Assembly: GCF_012926505.1 (NCBI RefSeq)
Contig: NZ_JABBNT010000002.1
Coordinates: 186,001-250,000, forward strand
Source: Pacificispira spongiicola
GTDB lineage: Bacteria; Pseudomonadota; Alphaproteobacteria; UBA8366; Aestuariispiraceae
Reading direction: 5' to 3'
Length of the DNA stretch: 64,000 bases
This document shows positions 28,726 to 37,894 of this stretch, one piece after another. Position 1 is the stretch's first letter; each line of letters opens with the position of its first letter. Both the position numbers and the translations under genes were made by a program. The notes under the pieces are model-generated. The model made no database searches, was not told where the DNA came from, and worked only from the letters and a program-made list of their open reading frames with translations.

Positions 28726-29670
28726 ATGGCGTCCCTAGCCGGTTTACCCCCCACTGAAATTCCGATCCCTTCCGCGCCACGAACACGCGCTGCCTTCGCA
28801 GAATGGCCGACATGGATGGTCTGGGCCGGTGTGCATGCCGGGTTTATCGGGGTGACGTGGTACTGGACGGCCTTACCTTTCTGGGTCGTACTACCGATCT
28901 TCGCCTATCTGCATTGCCTCGATTCCCATCTGATCCACGAAGTCCTGCACGGTCACCCGACCCGATCGGCCCGGATCAATCGCTGGCTGATGGCAATTAA
29001 TTTGAACGGTTGGGTTCCCTACGAGATTTACCGTGACAGTCATATCGCGCATCACCGAACAGACCACCTGACACATCCGGAAAAAGATCCCGAAAGCTAC
29101 TATGTGACGGACCGCGATTGGCGGACCTTACCTGCCCCCATTCGCTGGCTGCTGACGGCCAATAACAGCCTGATCGGTCGCATGATCTTCGGGCCGGTCA
29201 TTGCCATCCCAAGATTTTTTCTAGCGGAACTGCGCCGCATCGCATCCGGGGATTTGCGCTATTTGCCTGCTTGGGGAATCCTGATCGTCAACGACATTGC
29301 GCTGGGTTACTGGACCTTCGGCGTCTGCGACATTCCCGTGTGGCAAGCCGCCTTGGCAATTTACGCCGGAATGGGGTTGGCGACGGTGCGATCCTATATC
29401 GAACACCGCCCGGCGGAGGACCAGGACGCCCGCACGGCCATCATCGAAGGTGGACCGTTGATGCAGTTGCTGTTCCTCAACAACTGTTTCCATCTAGTCC
29501 ATCACGATCAACCCGACCTGCCCTGGTACGAAATTCCGTCGGCCTATCGTCGCAATCGGGATTCCTGGATTGCGCGAACGCGCGGCCATTGGTTTCCGGG
29601 CTATTGGACGGTTTTCAAGCGCTTTGCGATCCGTCCCAAGGATACCCCCGTCTTCCCAAGCGATATCTGA
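28726..29670 (+). CDS. Membrane fatty acid desaturase-family protein
   Basis: The 314-residue product has three to four hydrophobic hairpins and the diiron histidine boxes of membrane desaturases: HLIHEVLHGH (about 68-77), HIAHH (106-110) and HLVHH (256-260). The family introduces double bonds or hydroxyls in lipid chains using O2; the exact substrate is unknown. The ATG at 28726 is preferred because the residues ahead of it are unlike a protein N-terminus. It is controlled most likely by the divergent XRE regulator and is followed 60 bp later by the Nudix gene. Confidence 0.88.
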   Translation: MASLAGLPPTEIPIPSAPRTRAAFAEWPTWMVWAGVHAGFIGVTWYWTALPFWVVLPIFAYLHCLDSHLIHEVLHGHPTRSARINRWLMAINLNGWVPYEIYRDSHIAHHRTDHLTHPEKDPESYYVTDRDWRTLPAPIRWLLTANNSLIGRMIFGPVIAIPRFFLAELRRIASGDLRYLPAWGILIVNDIALGYWTFGVCDIPVWQAALAIYAGMGLATVRSYIEHRPAEDQDARTAIIEGGPLMQLLFLNNCFHLVHHDQPDLPWYEIPSAYRRNRDSWIARTRGHWFPGYWTVFKRFAIRPKDTPVFPSDI

Positions 29671-29730
29671 TCGAGACTTCCGAATTCCAATCGCTATACT
29701 CCCGCCGGATAGCGACTAACGGAGACGGAA

Positions 29731-30336
29731 GTGACCCAGGATCGCAAGGTGGAAGTCGTCAAAAAGGAAACGCCGTTCCAGGGATATTTCCGGGTCGACC
29801 GATATCATCTGCGGCATTCCCAGTTTCAGGGCGGTATGGGGAATGTCGTTTCGCGCGAAATTTTTGAACGCGGTCACGCCGCAGGCATTATCCCCTATGA
29901 CCCCGTTCGGGACGAAGTCGTGCTGATCGAACAGTTCCGGCCCGGTGCCTTTGCGGCCGGCGATCCCGATCCCTGGATGATCGAAGTCGTCGCCGGGATC
30001 GTCGACGAGGGGGAGACGCCCGAAGATGTCGCGCGGCGCGAAAGTGTCGAGGAAGCGGGCGTGATCCTTGACAATCTGCATCCTATCGGCCGGTTTTACA
30101 TGACACCGGGCGGCAGTTCGGAATCGATCACCCTGTTCGTCGGTCAATGCGATGCAAGCAAGGCCGGCGGTATTCACGGTCTGGACGAAGAAGGCGAGGA
30201 TATTCGGGTATTCACCGAACCTTTCGACACCGCCCACCGCATGGTTTTGAACAATCGCATCAACAACGCCATGACCGCTATGGCGGTGCTGCTGCTGGCT
30301 TCTTGCCGGGAAACCTTGCGGAAGGAATGGGCGTGA
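29731..30336 (+). CDS. nudF: Nudix hydrolase, ADP-ribose pyrophosphatase type
   Basis: The 201-residue product starts with GTG after GGAGACGGAA. It contains the Nudix box GIVDEGETPEDVARRESVEEAGV (residues about 90-112; given here as one motif split GIVDEGE / REsVEEAGV), and a downstream G-GSSESITLFVGQCD element typical of NudF/ADP-ribose pyrophosphatases. The box carries Ser where a hydrophobic residue often sits after RE. It hydrolyses ADP-ribose to AMP and ribose-5-phosphate if the subfamily call is correct. Confidence 0.88.
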   Translation: MTQDRKVEVVKKETPFQGYFRVDRYHLRHSQFQGGMGNVVSREIFERGHAAGIIPYDPVRDEVVLIEQFRPGAFAAGDPDPWMIEVVAGIVDEGETPEDVARRESVEEAGVILDNLHPIGRFYMTPGGSSESITLFVGQCDASKAGGIHGLDEEGEDIRVFTEPFDTAHRMVLNNRINNAMTAMAVLLLASCRETLRKEWA

Positions 30337-30393
30337 CCTATTTAACGGTCAATGGCGGAGGAAACTCCTAATTCACACAGAAAGAATGCGCTT

Positions 30394-31395
30394 ATGACCT
30401 TCCGATCCGATTTCACCGATGCCGTCGGCAACACCCCCTTGATCAAGCTGAAACGCGCGTCGGAGGAAACCGGCTGCACAATCCTGGGCAAGGCCGAATT
30501 CCTCAATCCCGGCGGGTCGGTGAAGGACCGCGCGGCGAAATACATCATCCTGGACGCGGAAGAACGCGGCGAACTGGAACCGGGCGGCCTGATCGTCGAA
30601 GGCACGGCGGGCAATACCGGGATCGGTCTTGCCAGCGTCGGCAATTCGCGCGGCTATCGCACCTTGATCGTCATCCCGGAAACGCAAAGCCAGGAAAAGA
30701 AGGACGCTCTGAAACTGCTGGGCGCGGAACTGGTCGAAAACGTCGCCGTTCCCTACAAGGACCCGCGCAACTACGTCCACACGGCGAAACGCATTGCCGA
30801 AGAACGCAAGGCGACGGAACAGCACGGCGTGCTTTACGCGGATCAGTGGGACAACCTGTCCAACCGCACCGCGCATATCCGATCGACCGGGCCGGAAATC
30901 TGGGACCAGTTGGACGGTAAGATCGACGGCTTTTCCTGCGCCATGGGAACGGGCGGCACTCTGGCGGGGATGAGCCTGTATCTGAAAGGCCAGAACAAGG
31001 ACATCAAGATCGCCGCCGCCGACCCGATGGGTGCGGCCATGTATAACTGGATCAAGACCGGCGAATTGAAGGCGGAAAGCGAAGGGTCGATCGCCGAAGG
31101 CATCGGCCAGGGCCGGATCACCGGCAATATCGACGGCGCGGAATTCGACGACGCCTATAAAATTCCGGATGCGGAAGCCCTGCCCATCGTGCATCGCCTG
31201 CTGAAGGAAGAAGGCCTGTGCATGGGCCTGTCCACCGGCGTGAACATCGCGGGGGCCATCCGTCTCGCCAAGGATTTGGGGCCGGGCCATACCATCGTGA
31301 CGGTGCTGTGCGATTGGGGCCACCGTTATATGGGCAAGGTCTGGAACCCGACCTTCCTGAAGGACAAGGGCCTGCCCGCGCCGGATTGGCTGTAA
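30394..31395 (+). CDS. cysK: Cysteine synthase family protein (PLP-dependent)
   Basis: The 333-residue product is a fold type II PLP enzyme with NPGGSVKDRAA (Lys that binds PLP near residue 45) and the phosphate loop GTGGTLAG. The substrate loop reads GTAGNTGIG where most CysK proteins have TSGNTG. The chosen ATG puts the conserved FTDAVGNTPLIKL at residues 6-18. It is longer than E. coli CysK (323) by a few residues. It should make cysteine from O-acetylserine and sulfide, and a clear terminator follows. The TAGNTG change makes the acceptor substrate slightly uncertain. Confidence 0.88.
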   Translation: MTFRSDFTDAVGNTPLIKLKRASEETGCTILGKAEFLNPGGSVKDRAAKYIILDAEERGELEPGGLIVEGTAGNTGIGLASVGNSRGYRTLIVIPETQSQEKKDALKLLGAELVENVAVPYKDPRNYVHTAKRIAEERKATEQHGVLYADQWDNLSNRTAHIRSTGPEIWDQLDGKIDGFSCAMGTGGTLAGMSLYLKGQNKDIKIAAADPMGAAMYNWIKTGELKAESEGSIAEGIGQGRITGNIDGAEFDDAYKIPDAEALPIVHRLLKEEGLCMGLSTGVNIAGAIRLAKDLGPGHTIVTVLCDWGHRYMGKVWNPTFLKDKGLPAPDWL

Positions 31396-31424
31396 GCGCC
31401 TTCCTTTCGAATTGAGATGGCAAG

Positions 31425-31452
31425 CCCTCTCCCTCATCGGGAGAGGGTTTTT
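31425..31452 (+). terminator. Rho-independent terminator after cysK
   Basis: CCCTCTCCC and GGGAGAGGG form a perfect 9-bp stem with loop TCATC, followed by TTTTT. It lies 30 bp after the cysK stop. Confidence 0.9.
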
Positions 31453-31520
31453 CATACCAGCCGTCTTTCCTTTTCGGCCTCCCTGACTAGGCTGTCGGAA
31501 ACCGATTAAGGGAGAGCGCG

Positions 31521-32237
31521 ATGACCGACCGTACCGAAGAACTGTTCCGACAGGATTCCTACCGAAAAAGCTGCGACGCGACGGTTGTGGAGGTCAATGA
31601 TCGCGGCGGCATCGTCCTGGACAAGACGGTTTTCTATTATACCGGCGGCGGCCAACCGGGCGATTCCGGCACATTGCGTTTCGACGGCAGTGAGATCCGC
31701 ATCGCCACCACCGTTCAGGCGGAGGGCGACATTATCCATGTCCCCGAGGAAGGACAGACGCTGCCGCCCGTGGGGACCGCCGTCACCGCCGAAATCGATT
31801 GGGACCGGCGCTATAAGCTGATGAAGATGCACACCGCCATGCATCTGCTCTGTTCCATTGTGCCCTGCGGCGTCACCGGCGGGCAGGTCGGGGAGGAGAA
31901 AAGCCGCCTGGACTTCGATGTCGGCGACCACACGCTGGACAAGGACGCGCTGACAAACGAATTGAACCGCCTTGTCGCGGAAGATCATGCGCTGGAGACA
32001 TTCTGGATCACCGACGCGGAATTGGACGGCAATCCCGACCTTGTCCGCACCATGTCCGTCCAGCCGCCGCGCGGGTCCGGCAAGGTCCGTCTGGTAAAAA
32101 TCGGTGATGCGGTCGACCTGCAACCCTGCGGCGGAACGCATCTGGCGCATACCGGAGAGATCGGACTTCTGCGCGTCGGCAAGATCGAAAACAAAGGCGC
32201 CCGCAACCGGCGCGTCAACATTCACCTGGAGGGATAA
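31521..32237 (+). CDS. alaX: Alanyl-tRNA editing protein AlaX
   Basis: The 238-residue product is a free-standing copy of the AlaRS editing domain. It has the zinc/active-site ligands HTAMH (104-108) and CGGTH (203-207) and the FYYTGGGQPGDSG motif near the N-terminus (about 37-48) that marks the longer AlaX form. It deacylates tRNA-Ala mischarged with Ser or Gly. GGGAGAG lies upstream of the ATG. It is followed closely by the sulfurtransferase gene (3-base gap). Confidence 0.93.
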   Translation: MTDRTEELFRQDSYRKSCDATVVEVNDRGGIVLDKTVFYYTGGGQPGDSGTLRFDGSEIRIATTVQAEGDIIHVPEEGQTLPPVGTAVTAEIDWDRRYKLMKMHTAMHLLCSIVPCGVTGGQVGEEKSRLDFDVGDHTLDKDALTNELNRLVAEDHALETFWITDAELDGNPDLVRTMSVQPPRGSGKVRLVKIGDAVDLQPCGGTHLAHTGEIGLLRVGKIENKGARNRRVNIHLEG

Positions 32238-32240
32238 TCC

Positions 32241-33110
32241 ATGTCCCAATTCCCGCTCGTTTCCCCGCAATGGCTGAAAGGCCGGTTGGACGATCCCAAG
32301 ACGGTCGTTTTGGACGCAACCTATCACCTGCCCAATGTGAACCGCGACGCGAAGGCCGAATTCCTGGCGGAACATATTCCCGGCGCACGGTTCTTCGACA
32401 TCGATGGCGTGAAGGACAAGACGGATCCCCTGCCCCATATGGTTCCGTCGCCGGAAGACTTCGCAAAGGTCGCTGCCGGTTTGGGCATTTCGAATGACAG
32501 CCATGTCGTCTGCTATGACGCCTACGGTTTGTTTTCCGCGGCGCGTCCGTGGTGGATGTTCCGCCTGTTCGGCCATGACTCAGTATCGGTCCTCGACGGC
32601 GGTCTGCCTGCCTGGAAAGCAGCAGGGTTGCCGGTGGATAGCGGCGCCCCCGCCCCGGTTACGGCCGGCCGGTTCGAAGCCTCCTTCCGGCCGGAGCTGA
32701 TCCGACGCCTCGCCGACGTCACCGCGAACTTGACGTCCAAGCAGGATACGATCCTGGACGCCCGATCTGCGGGCCGGTTCGACGGCACGGCGCCGGAACC
32801 GCGCCCGGAACTGCGCGGCGGGCATATTCCGGGGTCCCTGAACCTGCCCTTCAGCGATCTGGTCGACCCCGACACAAAACGGGTCAAGGACATCCACGCC
32901 CTGGAATCCTCCTTCCGAAAGGCGGGGATCAAACTGGGCCGTGACAAGGTCGTCGCATCTTGCGGTTCCGGGGTTACGGCCTGCGTCCTGGCGCTGGGCC
33001 TCAGCCTTCTTGGCGACGATACGGCAGCAGTCTATGACGGGTCCTGGTCGGAATGGGGCAGCCGTCCCGACACGCCCATCGACAATCCGAACGGAAAACA
33101 ACATCCATGA
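32241..33110 (+). CDS. sseA: 3-mercaptopyruvate/thiosulfate sulfurtransferase (two rhodanese domains)
   Basis: The 289-residue product has two rhodanese domains; the catalytic cysteine of the second is C241 in CGSGVTAC, the CGSGxT loop typical of 3-mercaptopyruvate sulfurtransferases of the SseA type. The inactive first domain includes HIPGARFFDIDGVKDK. It moves sulfur from mercaptopyruvate to thiol or cyanide acceptors. It is coupled to the following acetyltransferase gene by an ATGA overlap. Confidence 0.93.
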   Translation: MSQFPLVSPQWLKGRLDDPKTVVLDATYHLPNVNRDAKAEFLAEHIPGARFFDIDGVKDKTDPLPHMVPSPEDFAKVAAGLGISNDSHVVCYDAYGLFSAARPWWMFRLFGHDSVSVLDGGLPAWKAAGLPVDSGAPAPVTAGRFEASFRPELIRRLADVTANLTSKQDTILDARSAGRFDGTAPEPRPELRGGHIPGSLNLPFSDLVDPDTKRVKDIHALESSFRKAGIKLGRDKVVASCGSGVTACVLALGLSLLGDDTAAVYDGSWSEWGSRPDTPIDNPNGKQHP

Positions 33111-34123
33111 ACATTCGCGAATGCACGGATGCGGATATTCCGCATCTGGTAACGCTTTGGCAGGAATGCGGCCTGACACGGCCCTGGAACGATCCGGAAG
33201 CGGATATCGCATTGGCACGGCGCTATGCGGGATCGACCGTTCTGGTCGGGGAAGTCGACGGGGCCGTCATCGCCTCCGCCATGGCCGGATTCGACGGGCA
33301 TCGGGGCTGGATCTACTACGTCGCCATTTCGCCCGATCATCAAGGCAAGGGCCTGTCCCGCCCCATCACGGCGGCGGCGGAAAACTGGCTGCGCGATCTC
33401 GGCTGCCCGAAGGTGGAACTGATCATCCGGGAAGGGAACGAGAAGGTCCTGGCCGTCTATGACGCCCTGGATTACCAGCGCGAGCCGCGCATGCTGATGG
33501 CGAAATGGCTGGTCGAACCGCCCGCCCCGTCGGCGGATATGGGCGACCGCCTGTTGGATGTAACCATCACCTATCTGGAAATGACAGCGCGCCCCGACCG
33601 ACCGATGCCGCATCCGCCCGCAACCGAACAACCGCTCAGCCTCCAGCGTCTGCATGAACCGACGGTGTCCTATTATCGCTACCTGCAACACACGGTCGGC
33701 GATCCCTGGCTGTGGTGGGAACGGCGCCTAAAATCCGACGGAGAACTCGCGGCGATCATTCACGACGACGCGGTGGAGATTTACGTCCTCAGCCTGGGCG
33801 GGGTTCCGACGGGATTCGTGGAATTGGATTTCCGCGCCATGCCGACGGAGGCAGAAGTCGCCTATTTCGGCCTGCTGCCGGAATTTATCGGTCGTGGCTT
33901 CGGCCCCTATCTGCTGCAATGGGCGATCGATTGCGCCTGGAACCGCAGCCCGGCACCGGAAAAGCTGTCGGTGAATACCTGCACCCTGGATCACCCCAAG
34001 GCCCTGGCCGGGTATCAGAAGGCTGGGTTCGAGGTCGTCGGGCAGGAAACCAAACAAGTCCCCGACCCTGTGCGGGCCGGGCATATCCCGAAATCGGTAA
34101 AAATCCTGACGCCCGGATACTGA
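33107..34123 (+). CDS. Double-GNAT acetyltransferase (YpeA-like domain plus second GNAT)
   Basis: The 338-residue product carries two GNAT domains. Residues 1 to about 145 are YpeA-like (MNIRECTDADIPHLVTLWQECGLTRPWNDP; acetyl-CoA loop SPDHQGKGLSRP). Residues about 180-338 are a second GNAT with GLLPEFIGRGFGPYLLQWAID and NTCTLDHPKALAGYQKAGF. YpeA homologues are normally single-domain. Substrates of either domain are unknown. Translation is coupled to sseA, and a strong hairpin terminator follows. Confidence 0.87.
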   Translation: MNIRECTDADIPHLVTLWQECGLTRPWNDPEADIALARRYAGSTVLVGEVDGAVIASAMAGFDGHRGWIYYVAISPDHQGKGLSRPITAAAENWLRDLGCPKVELIIREGNEKVLAVYDALDYQREPRMLMAKWLVEPPAPSADMGDRLLDVTITYLEMTARPDRPMPHPPATEQPLSLQRLHEPTVSYYRYLQHTVGDPWLWWERRLKSDGELAAIIHDDAVEIYVLSLGGVPTGFVELDFRAMPTEAEVAYFGLLPEFIGRGFGPYLLQWAIDCAWNRSPAPEKLSVNTCTLDHPKALAGYQKAGFEVVGQETKQVPDPVRAGHIPKSVKILTPGY

Positions 34124-34144
34124 CGACACCCGCGTGCGAAACGA

Positions 34145-34172
34145 AAAGGGCGGCCCGACCAGGCCGCCCTTT
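34145..34172. terminator. Bidirectional terminator between the GNAT gene and ccoP
   Basis: AAAGGGCGGCC and GGCCGCCCTTT form a perfect 11-bp stem with loop CGACCA. The A/T ends of the stem give a U-rich 3' side on both strands, suiting both convergent genes. Confidence 0.88.
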
Positions 34173-34202
34173 CCTATTTTGTACGAACCTATACGCGGGT
34201 TC

Positions 34203-35072
34203 TTACTGACCGCCGCCCAGCGAGTGGACATAGACCGTCAGCATCTTGATCGTGACCGGGTTCAGACGGCCAGCCCATGCCGGCATGACGCCGTGGCGGG
34301 GCTTGGAAATCTGATTGACGATCGCGTCGTAGTTATCGGCATAGAGCCAGACTTGATCGTTCAGGGCCGGTGCGCCGAGTTCCTTGTTCCCGACACCGCC
34401 TTCCATATGGCAGGCGACGCACTGTTCCTCGAAAACCGCGGCCCCTTCGGCAGCAGCGGAGGCATCGTGCTCATGGCCGGTCAGGCTCAACACATAATTG
34501 GCGACCTGCTCGATCTGATCCGTTTCCAGAATGCCGTCGCCGAAGGCGGGCATTTCCGAAAACCGCGTGTCGTCGTCCTTGTCCCAACGGATACCGTGCT
34601 GGATGGTTTGCTGGATCGTTGCCAATTCACCGCCCCACAGCCAGTCGTCGTCCTGGAGGCTGGGATAACCCGGACCGCCTGTCGCGCCCGACCCGTGACA
34701 CGGCACGCAGTTTTCGGCGAAGGCCGCCCCACCGCCCGCGACGGAGAAGGCCAGCATATCGTCGTCGTGACGGATCTGTTCCAGGTCGGACGTCGCGATA
34801 CGGTTCAGGATTTCGCCCTTCGCCGCGTCGGCCGCCGCCAATTCCTGTTCGACCTCGACACGGGCGGAATAACCTTCCGTACCCTCGAAATAGGTCGTCC
34901 CCAGGGGAACCGACGGGAACATCACGGCATAACCGATGGACCAAATGATACAGGCGTAGAAGACATAGAGCCACCAGCGCGGAAGCGGATTGTTCAGTTC
35001 CTGAATGCCGTCCCAGGTATGGCCGGTCGTCTCAACGCCGGTGACCGAGTCTTTTTCAATCTTCGTCGGCAT
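34203..35072 (-). CDS. ccoP: cbb3-type cytochrome c oxidase subunit III (di-heme c)
   Basis: The 289-residue product has one N-terminal membrane helix (about 34-52) and two c-type heme sites, CVPCH (122-126) and CVACH (218-222), each with a downstream Met ligand candidate (MPAF; VMPAW). It passes electrons from cytochrome c or the bc1 complex to CcoO. The start at 35072 follows GGAGG. It is the last gene of ccoNOQP; no ccoGHIS assembly genes follow, as a terminator closes the operon. Confidence 0.95.
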   Translation of the reverse strand: MPTKIEKDSVTGVETTGHTWDGIQELNNPLPRWWLYVFYACIIWSIGYAVMFPSVPLGTTYFEGTEGYSARVEVEQELAAADAAKGEILNRIATSDLEQIRHDDDMLAFSVAGGGAAFAENCVPCHGSGATGGPGYPSLQDDDWLWGGELATIQQTIQHGIRWDKDDDTRFSEMPAFGDGILETDQIEQVANYVLSLTGHEHDASAAAEGAAVFEEQCVACHMEGGVGNKELGAPALNDQVWLYADNYDAIVNQISKPRHGVMPAWAGRLNPVTIKMLTVYVHSLGGGQ

Positions 35073-35083
35073 GACATGCCTCC

Positions 35084-35272
35084 TCAAGTCCGGTGCCGGG
35101 TGGTGTGCCCGACATCGTTATCGTCGTTCTCGAATGGGATACGCGCCGCGTGATCCATCTCTTTCTGGCGCTTCTTGCTGGGCCAGAAGGCATAGGCGAC
35201 GGCGATGACGAACATCGCCAGAAGCCACGCATTCCACCCGGCATTCGCCAGTTCAACGATAGAGTCCCACAT
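35084..35272 (-). CDS. ccoQ: cbb3 oxidase subunit CcoQ
   Basis: The 62-residue product has one membrane helix (AWLLAMFVIAVAYAFWPSKKR, about residues 15-35) followed by a charged cytoplasmic tail. Position between ccoO and ccoP and the WPSKK end of the helix identify it. CcoQ helps to stabilise the complex, especially in the presence of oxygen. GGAGGATCGC lies upstream of the ATG. Confidence 0.9.
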   Translation of the reverse strand: MWDSIVELANAGWNAWLLAMFVIAVAYAFWPSKKRQKEMDHAARIPFENDDNDVGHTTRHRT

Positions 35273-35284
35273 GATGCGATCCTC

Positions 35285-36013
35285 CTATTGCCGTAGGGCG
35301 TCGGCGTCGTACTGGCTGAAATCGACCAGCGTGCCGAGCATCTGAAGGTAGGCAATCAGCGCATCCATTTCGGTCAACCGGGTCGGATCGCCATCAAAAT
35401 CGCCGACCACGGCGCCCGGATAGCGTTCCTGCACGGCATCCCAATCCCCGTCCGGATCGGCCTGGGCGACCAGGTCGTCATGGGCGGCGGCGATCATCTC
35501 TTCCGAATAGGGCACACCGACATAGGTCAACGCCTTCAGGTGATCCGCGATATCGGCAACGTCGAGATCGCTTTCCGCCAGGAAGGGATAGCCGGGCATG
35601 ATCGATTCCGGTACGACCGCGCGCGGATTCTTCAGGTGAAGATCGTGCCAGTCATTGGAATATTTACCGCCGACGCGGGCCAGATCGGGTCCGGTCCGCT
35701 TCGATCCCCACTGGAACGGATGGTCGTACATGCTTTCCGCAGCGATCGAATAGTGACCGTAGCGTTCGACCTCGTCCCGGAACGGGCGCACCATCTGCGA
35801 GTGGCAGTTGTAGCAGCCTTCGCGGATATAGATGTTACGCCCGGCCAGTTCCAGCGGCGAATAGGGCCGCACACCGCGAACCTTTTCGATCGTGCTTTCG
35901 ATGGTGAACAGGGGCACCAATTCGACAATCCCGCCGATGGCGACCGTGACCAGAACCAAAACCGTCATCAGCGAGATGTTGGTTTCGACGAATTTATGTT
36001 TGATCAAAGACAT
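35285..36013 (-). CDS. ccoO: cbb3 oxidase subunit II (mono-heme c)
   Basis: The 242-residue product has one N-terminal helix (about 13-33) and a single heme c site CYNCH (67-71) in the canonical [13 protein letters not shown] context, with axial Met in PGYPFL-adjacent ESIMPGYP. It docks on CcoN and relays electrons from CcoP. The start at 36013 has a GGGGAGGCGAT site upstream. Confidence 0.96.
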   Translation of the reverse strand: MSLIKHKFVETNISLMTVLVLVTVAIGGIVELVPLFTIESTIEKVRGVRPYSPLELAGRNIYIREGCYNCHSQMVRPFRDEVERYGHYSIAAESMYDHPFQWGSKRTGPDLARVGGKYSNDWHDLHLKNPRAVVPESIMPGYPFLAESDLDVADIADHLKALTYVGVPYSEEMIAAAHDDLVAQADPDGDWDAVQERYPGAVVGDFDGDPTRLTEMDALIAYLQMLGTLVDFSQYDADALRQ

Positions 36014-36029
36014 CTTATCGCCTCCCCGA

Positions 36030-37511
36030 TCATTCGGCAGCGGCCGGCGCGACGCCGAAGCGGGTGACCGCCCCTTCTTCACGCGTATGGCCCTGGATCG
36101 TGCGGATCAGGTTGTAGACCATGATCAGGCTGCCCAGCAGGAAGAAGACCCCGCCAATCGCCCGGATCACATAGAAGGGATGCATGGCCGCCACGGTTTC
36201 CACGAAGCTGTACTGCAGGAAGCCGAGGTCGTCATAGGACCGCCACATCAGACCCTGGAGAATACCGGACACCCACATCGAGGTGATGTAGAGGATGATC
36301 CCGATGGTCGAAATCCAGTAGTGCCACGCGACCAGTTTGATGCTGTACAGGCGATCGCGGTTCCACAGGACCGGCACCAGATAATAGACCGCACCGAAGC
36401 TGATCAGCGCGACCCAGCCCAGCGCACCGGAATGCACGTGGCCGATGGTCCAGTCGGTATAGTGGCTGAGTGAGTTGACCGCGCGCACCGACATCAACGG
36501 CCCTTCGAAGGTCGACATGCCGTAGAAGGCCACGGCCGTCACCATGAAGCGCAACACCGGATCGGTCCGCAGTTTTTCCCACGCGCCGGACAGGGTCATG
36601 ATCCCGTTGATCATACCGCCCCAGCTGGGCATCCACAGCATCACGGAAAACACCATGCCCAGCGTCTGCGCCCATTCCGGCAGCGCCGTATAGTGCAGAT
36701 GGTGCGGGCCGGCCCAGATGTAGAGGAAGATCAGCGACCAGAAGTGGACGATCGACAGACGGTAGGAATAGACCGGACGTTGGGCCTGTTTCGGAATGAT
36801 ATAGTACATCATGCCCAAGAAACCCGCCGTCAGGAAGAACCCGACCGCGTTATGCCCGTACCACCACTGCGTCAGCGCGTCCTGAACCCCGGAGAACAGC
36901 GAGTAGCTTTTTGCCCCGAAGAACGACACCGGCATGGAGATGTTGTTCACGACATGCAGCATCGCGACGGTGACGATGAAGGCCAGATAGAACCAGTTCG
37001 CCACATAGATATGCGGTTCCTTTCGGCGCATGATCGTGCCCAGGAAAACGATCAGGTAGACGACCCAGACCAGCGTCAGCCAAAGATCGACATACCATTC
37101 CGGTTCCGCATATTCCTTGCCCTGCGTGATCCCGGTGACGTAACCGAGAGCCGCCATGACGATGAACAGCTGATACCCCCAGAACAGGAACATCGCTACT
37201 TCCGGCCCGCCATAGAGCGGCGTCCGACAGGTGCGCTGCACGACATGCAGCGACGTTGCCAGCAGCGCGTTCCCCCCGAACGCGAAAATCGCCGCAGAGG
37301 TATGCAGCGGCCGCAGGCGCCCGAAGGACAGGAATGAAACGTCGAAATTCAGAAGGGGGAAAGCCAACTGAAGCGCGATAAACACGCCGACCGTAAAGGC
37401 CGTAACCCCCCAAAACATCGTGGCGACGGTAAAACACCGCACGACGGTTTCGTTGTATTGCGGTGTCCCGACGGGTTCCCCCATCACCGCAGAGGCTTGC
37501 GAAGCACTCAT
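36030..37511 (-). CDS. ccoN: cbb3 oxidase catalytic subunit I
   Basis: The 493-residue product has about twelve membrane helices and the heme and CuB histidines of the heme-copper superfamily ([50 protein letters not shown]). It reduces O2 with high affinity. The ATG at 37511 is used in place of a TTG 15 bases earlier. An FNR-type box lies 86 bp upstream, in keeping with micro-oxic induction. Confidence 0.97.
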   Translation of the reverse strand: MSASQASAVMGEPVGTPQYNETVVRCFTVATMFWGVTAFTVGVFIALQLAFPLLNFDVSFLSFGRLRPLHTSAAIFAFGGNALLATSLHVVQRTCRTPLYGGPEVAMFLFWGYQLFIVMAALGYVTGITQGKEYAEPEWYVDLWLTLVWVVYLIVFLGTIMRRKEPHIYVANWFYLAFIVTVAMLHVVNNISMPVSFFGAKSYSLFSGVQDALTQWWYGHNAVGFFLTAGFLGMMYYIIPKQAQRPVYSYRLSIVHFWSLIFLYIWAGPHHLHYTALPEWAQTLGMVFSVMLWMPSWGGMINGIMTLSGAWEKLRTDPVLRFMVTAVAFYGMSTFEGPLMSVRAVNSLSHYTDWTIGHVHSGALGWVALISFGAVYYLVPVLWNRDRLYSIKLVAWHYWISTIGIILYITSMWVSGILQGLMWRSYDDLGFLQYSFVETVAAMHPFYVIRAIGGVFFLLGSLIMVYNLIRTIQGHTREEGAVTRFGVAPAAAE

Positions 37512-37596
37512 CTCTCTTATCTCCAACCGCGTTCCGGGTTACACTTTAACCCGCTGGTAGTGATGCCGTTTATGATCCATTCGTGACTTTGTCACA

Positions 37597-37610
37597 TTGA
37601 TACAGGTCAA
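37597..37610. promoter_or_regulatory. FNR/Anr-type box between ccoN and a small membrane protein gene
   Basis: TTGAT-ACAG-GTCAA departs from the consensus TTGAT-N4-ATCAA at one position. It lies 86 bp upstream of ccoN (minus) and 68 bp upstream of the 54-codon gene (plus), so it could serve both promoters. FNR/FixK/Anr control of ccoNOQP is well established in proteobacteria. Confidence 0.82.
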
Positions 37611-37677
37611 GGTACGGCATACTCGTCTGGGTTAAGTGTAACCGAAGATTTGCCGAATGTGTTAAAGGAGCGAAGAA

Positions 37678-37842
37678 ATGGGCAATTGGGCGATGGGAAT
37701 TTTCATGTCGATCATCGCGATCCTGGGGCTTTTCCTCTCCAGCGGGGCTGCGGATCACACGATGCAATGGGTCGGCTTGCTTCTGGCCGGTTTCGGTATC
37801 GCGTATAATTACAGCCTGATCATCCGCAATACCGGCCATTAG
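37678..37842 (+). CDS. 54-residue two-helix membrane protein divergent from ccoN
   Basis: An ATG at 37678 with AAAGGAG upstream opens a 54-codon frame ending in TAG at 37842. The product MGNWAMGIFMSIIAILGLFL plus a second hydrophobic stretch (WVGLLLAGFGIAYNYSLII) gives two membrane helices with a short polar turn (SSGAADHTMQ). I recall similar unnamed small proteins near cbb3 oxidase genes in alphaproteobacteria, but no function. It shares an FNR-type box with ccoN. The reading frame is too short for usual ORF cut-offs. Confidence 0.75.
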   Translation: MGNWAMGIFMSIIAILGLFLSSGAADHTMQWVGLLLAGFGIAYNYSLIIRNTGH

Positions 37843-37894
37843 AGACCCGTATTCACCGAATCGGGCCCGCCAGCAATCGGCAACCCGGCAATCG

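Noticed and set aside
37570-37839. An 89-codon minus-strand frame between ccoN and TetR
   Set aside because: It overlaps the FNR-type box and the better supported 54-codon plus-strand gene, and has no recognisable product.
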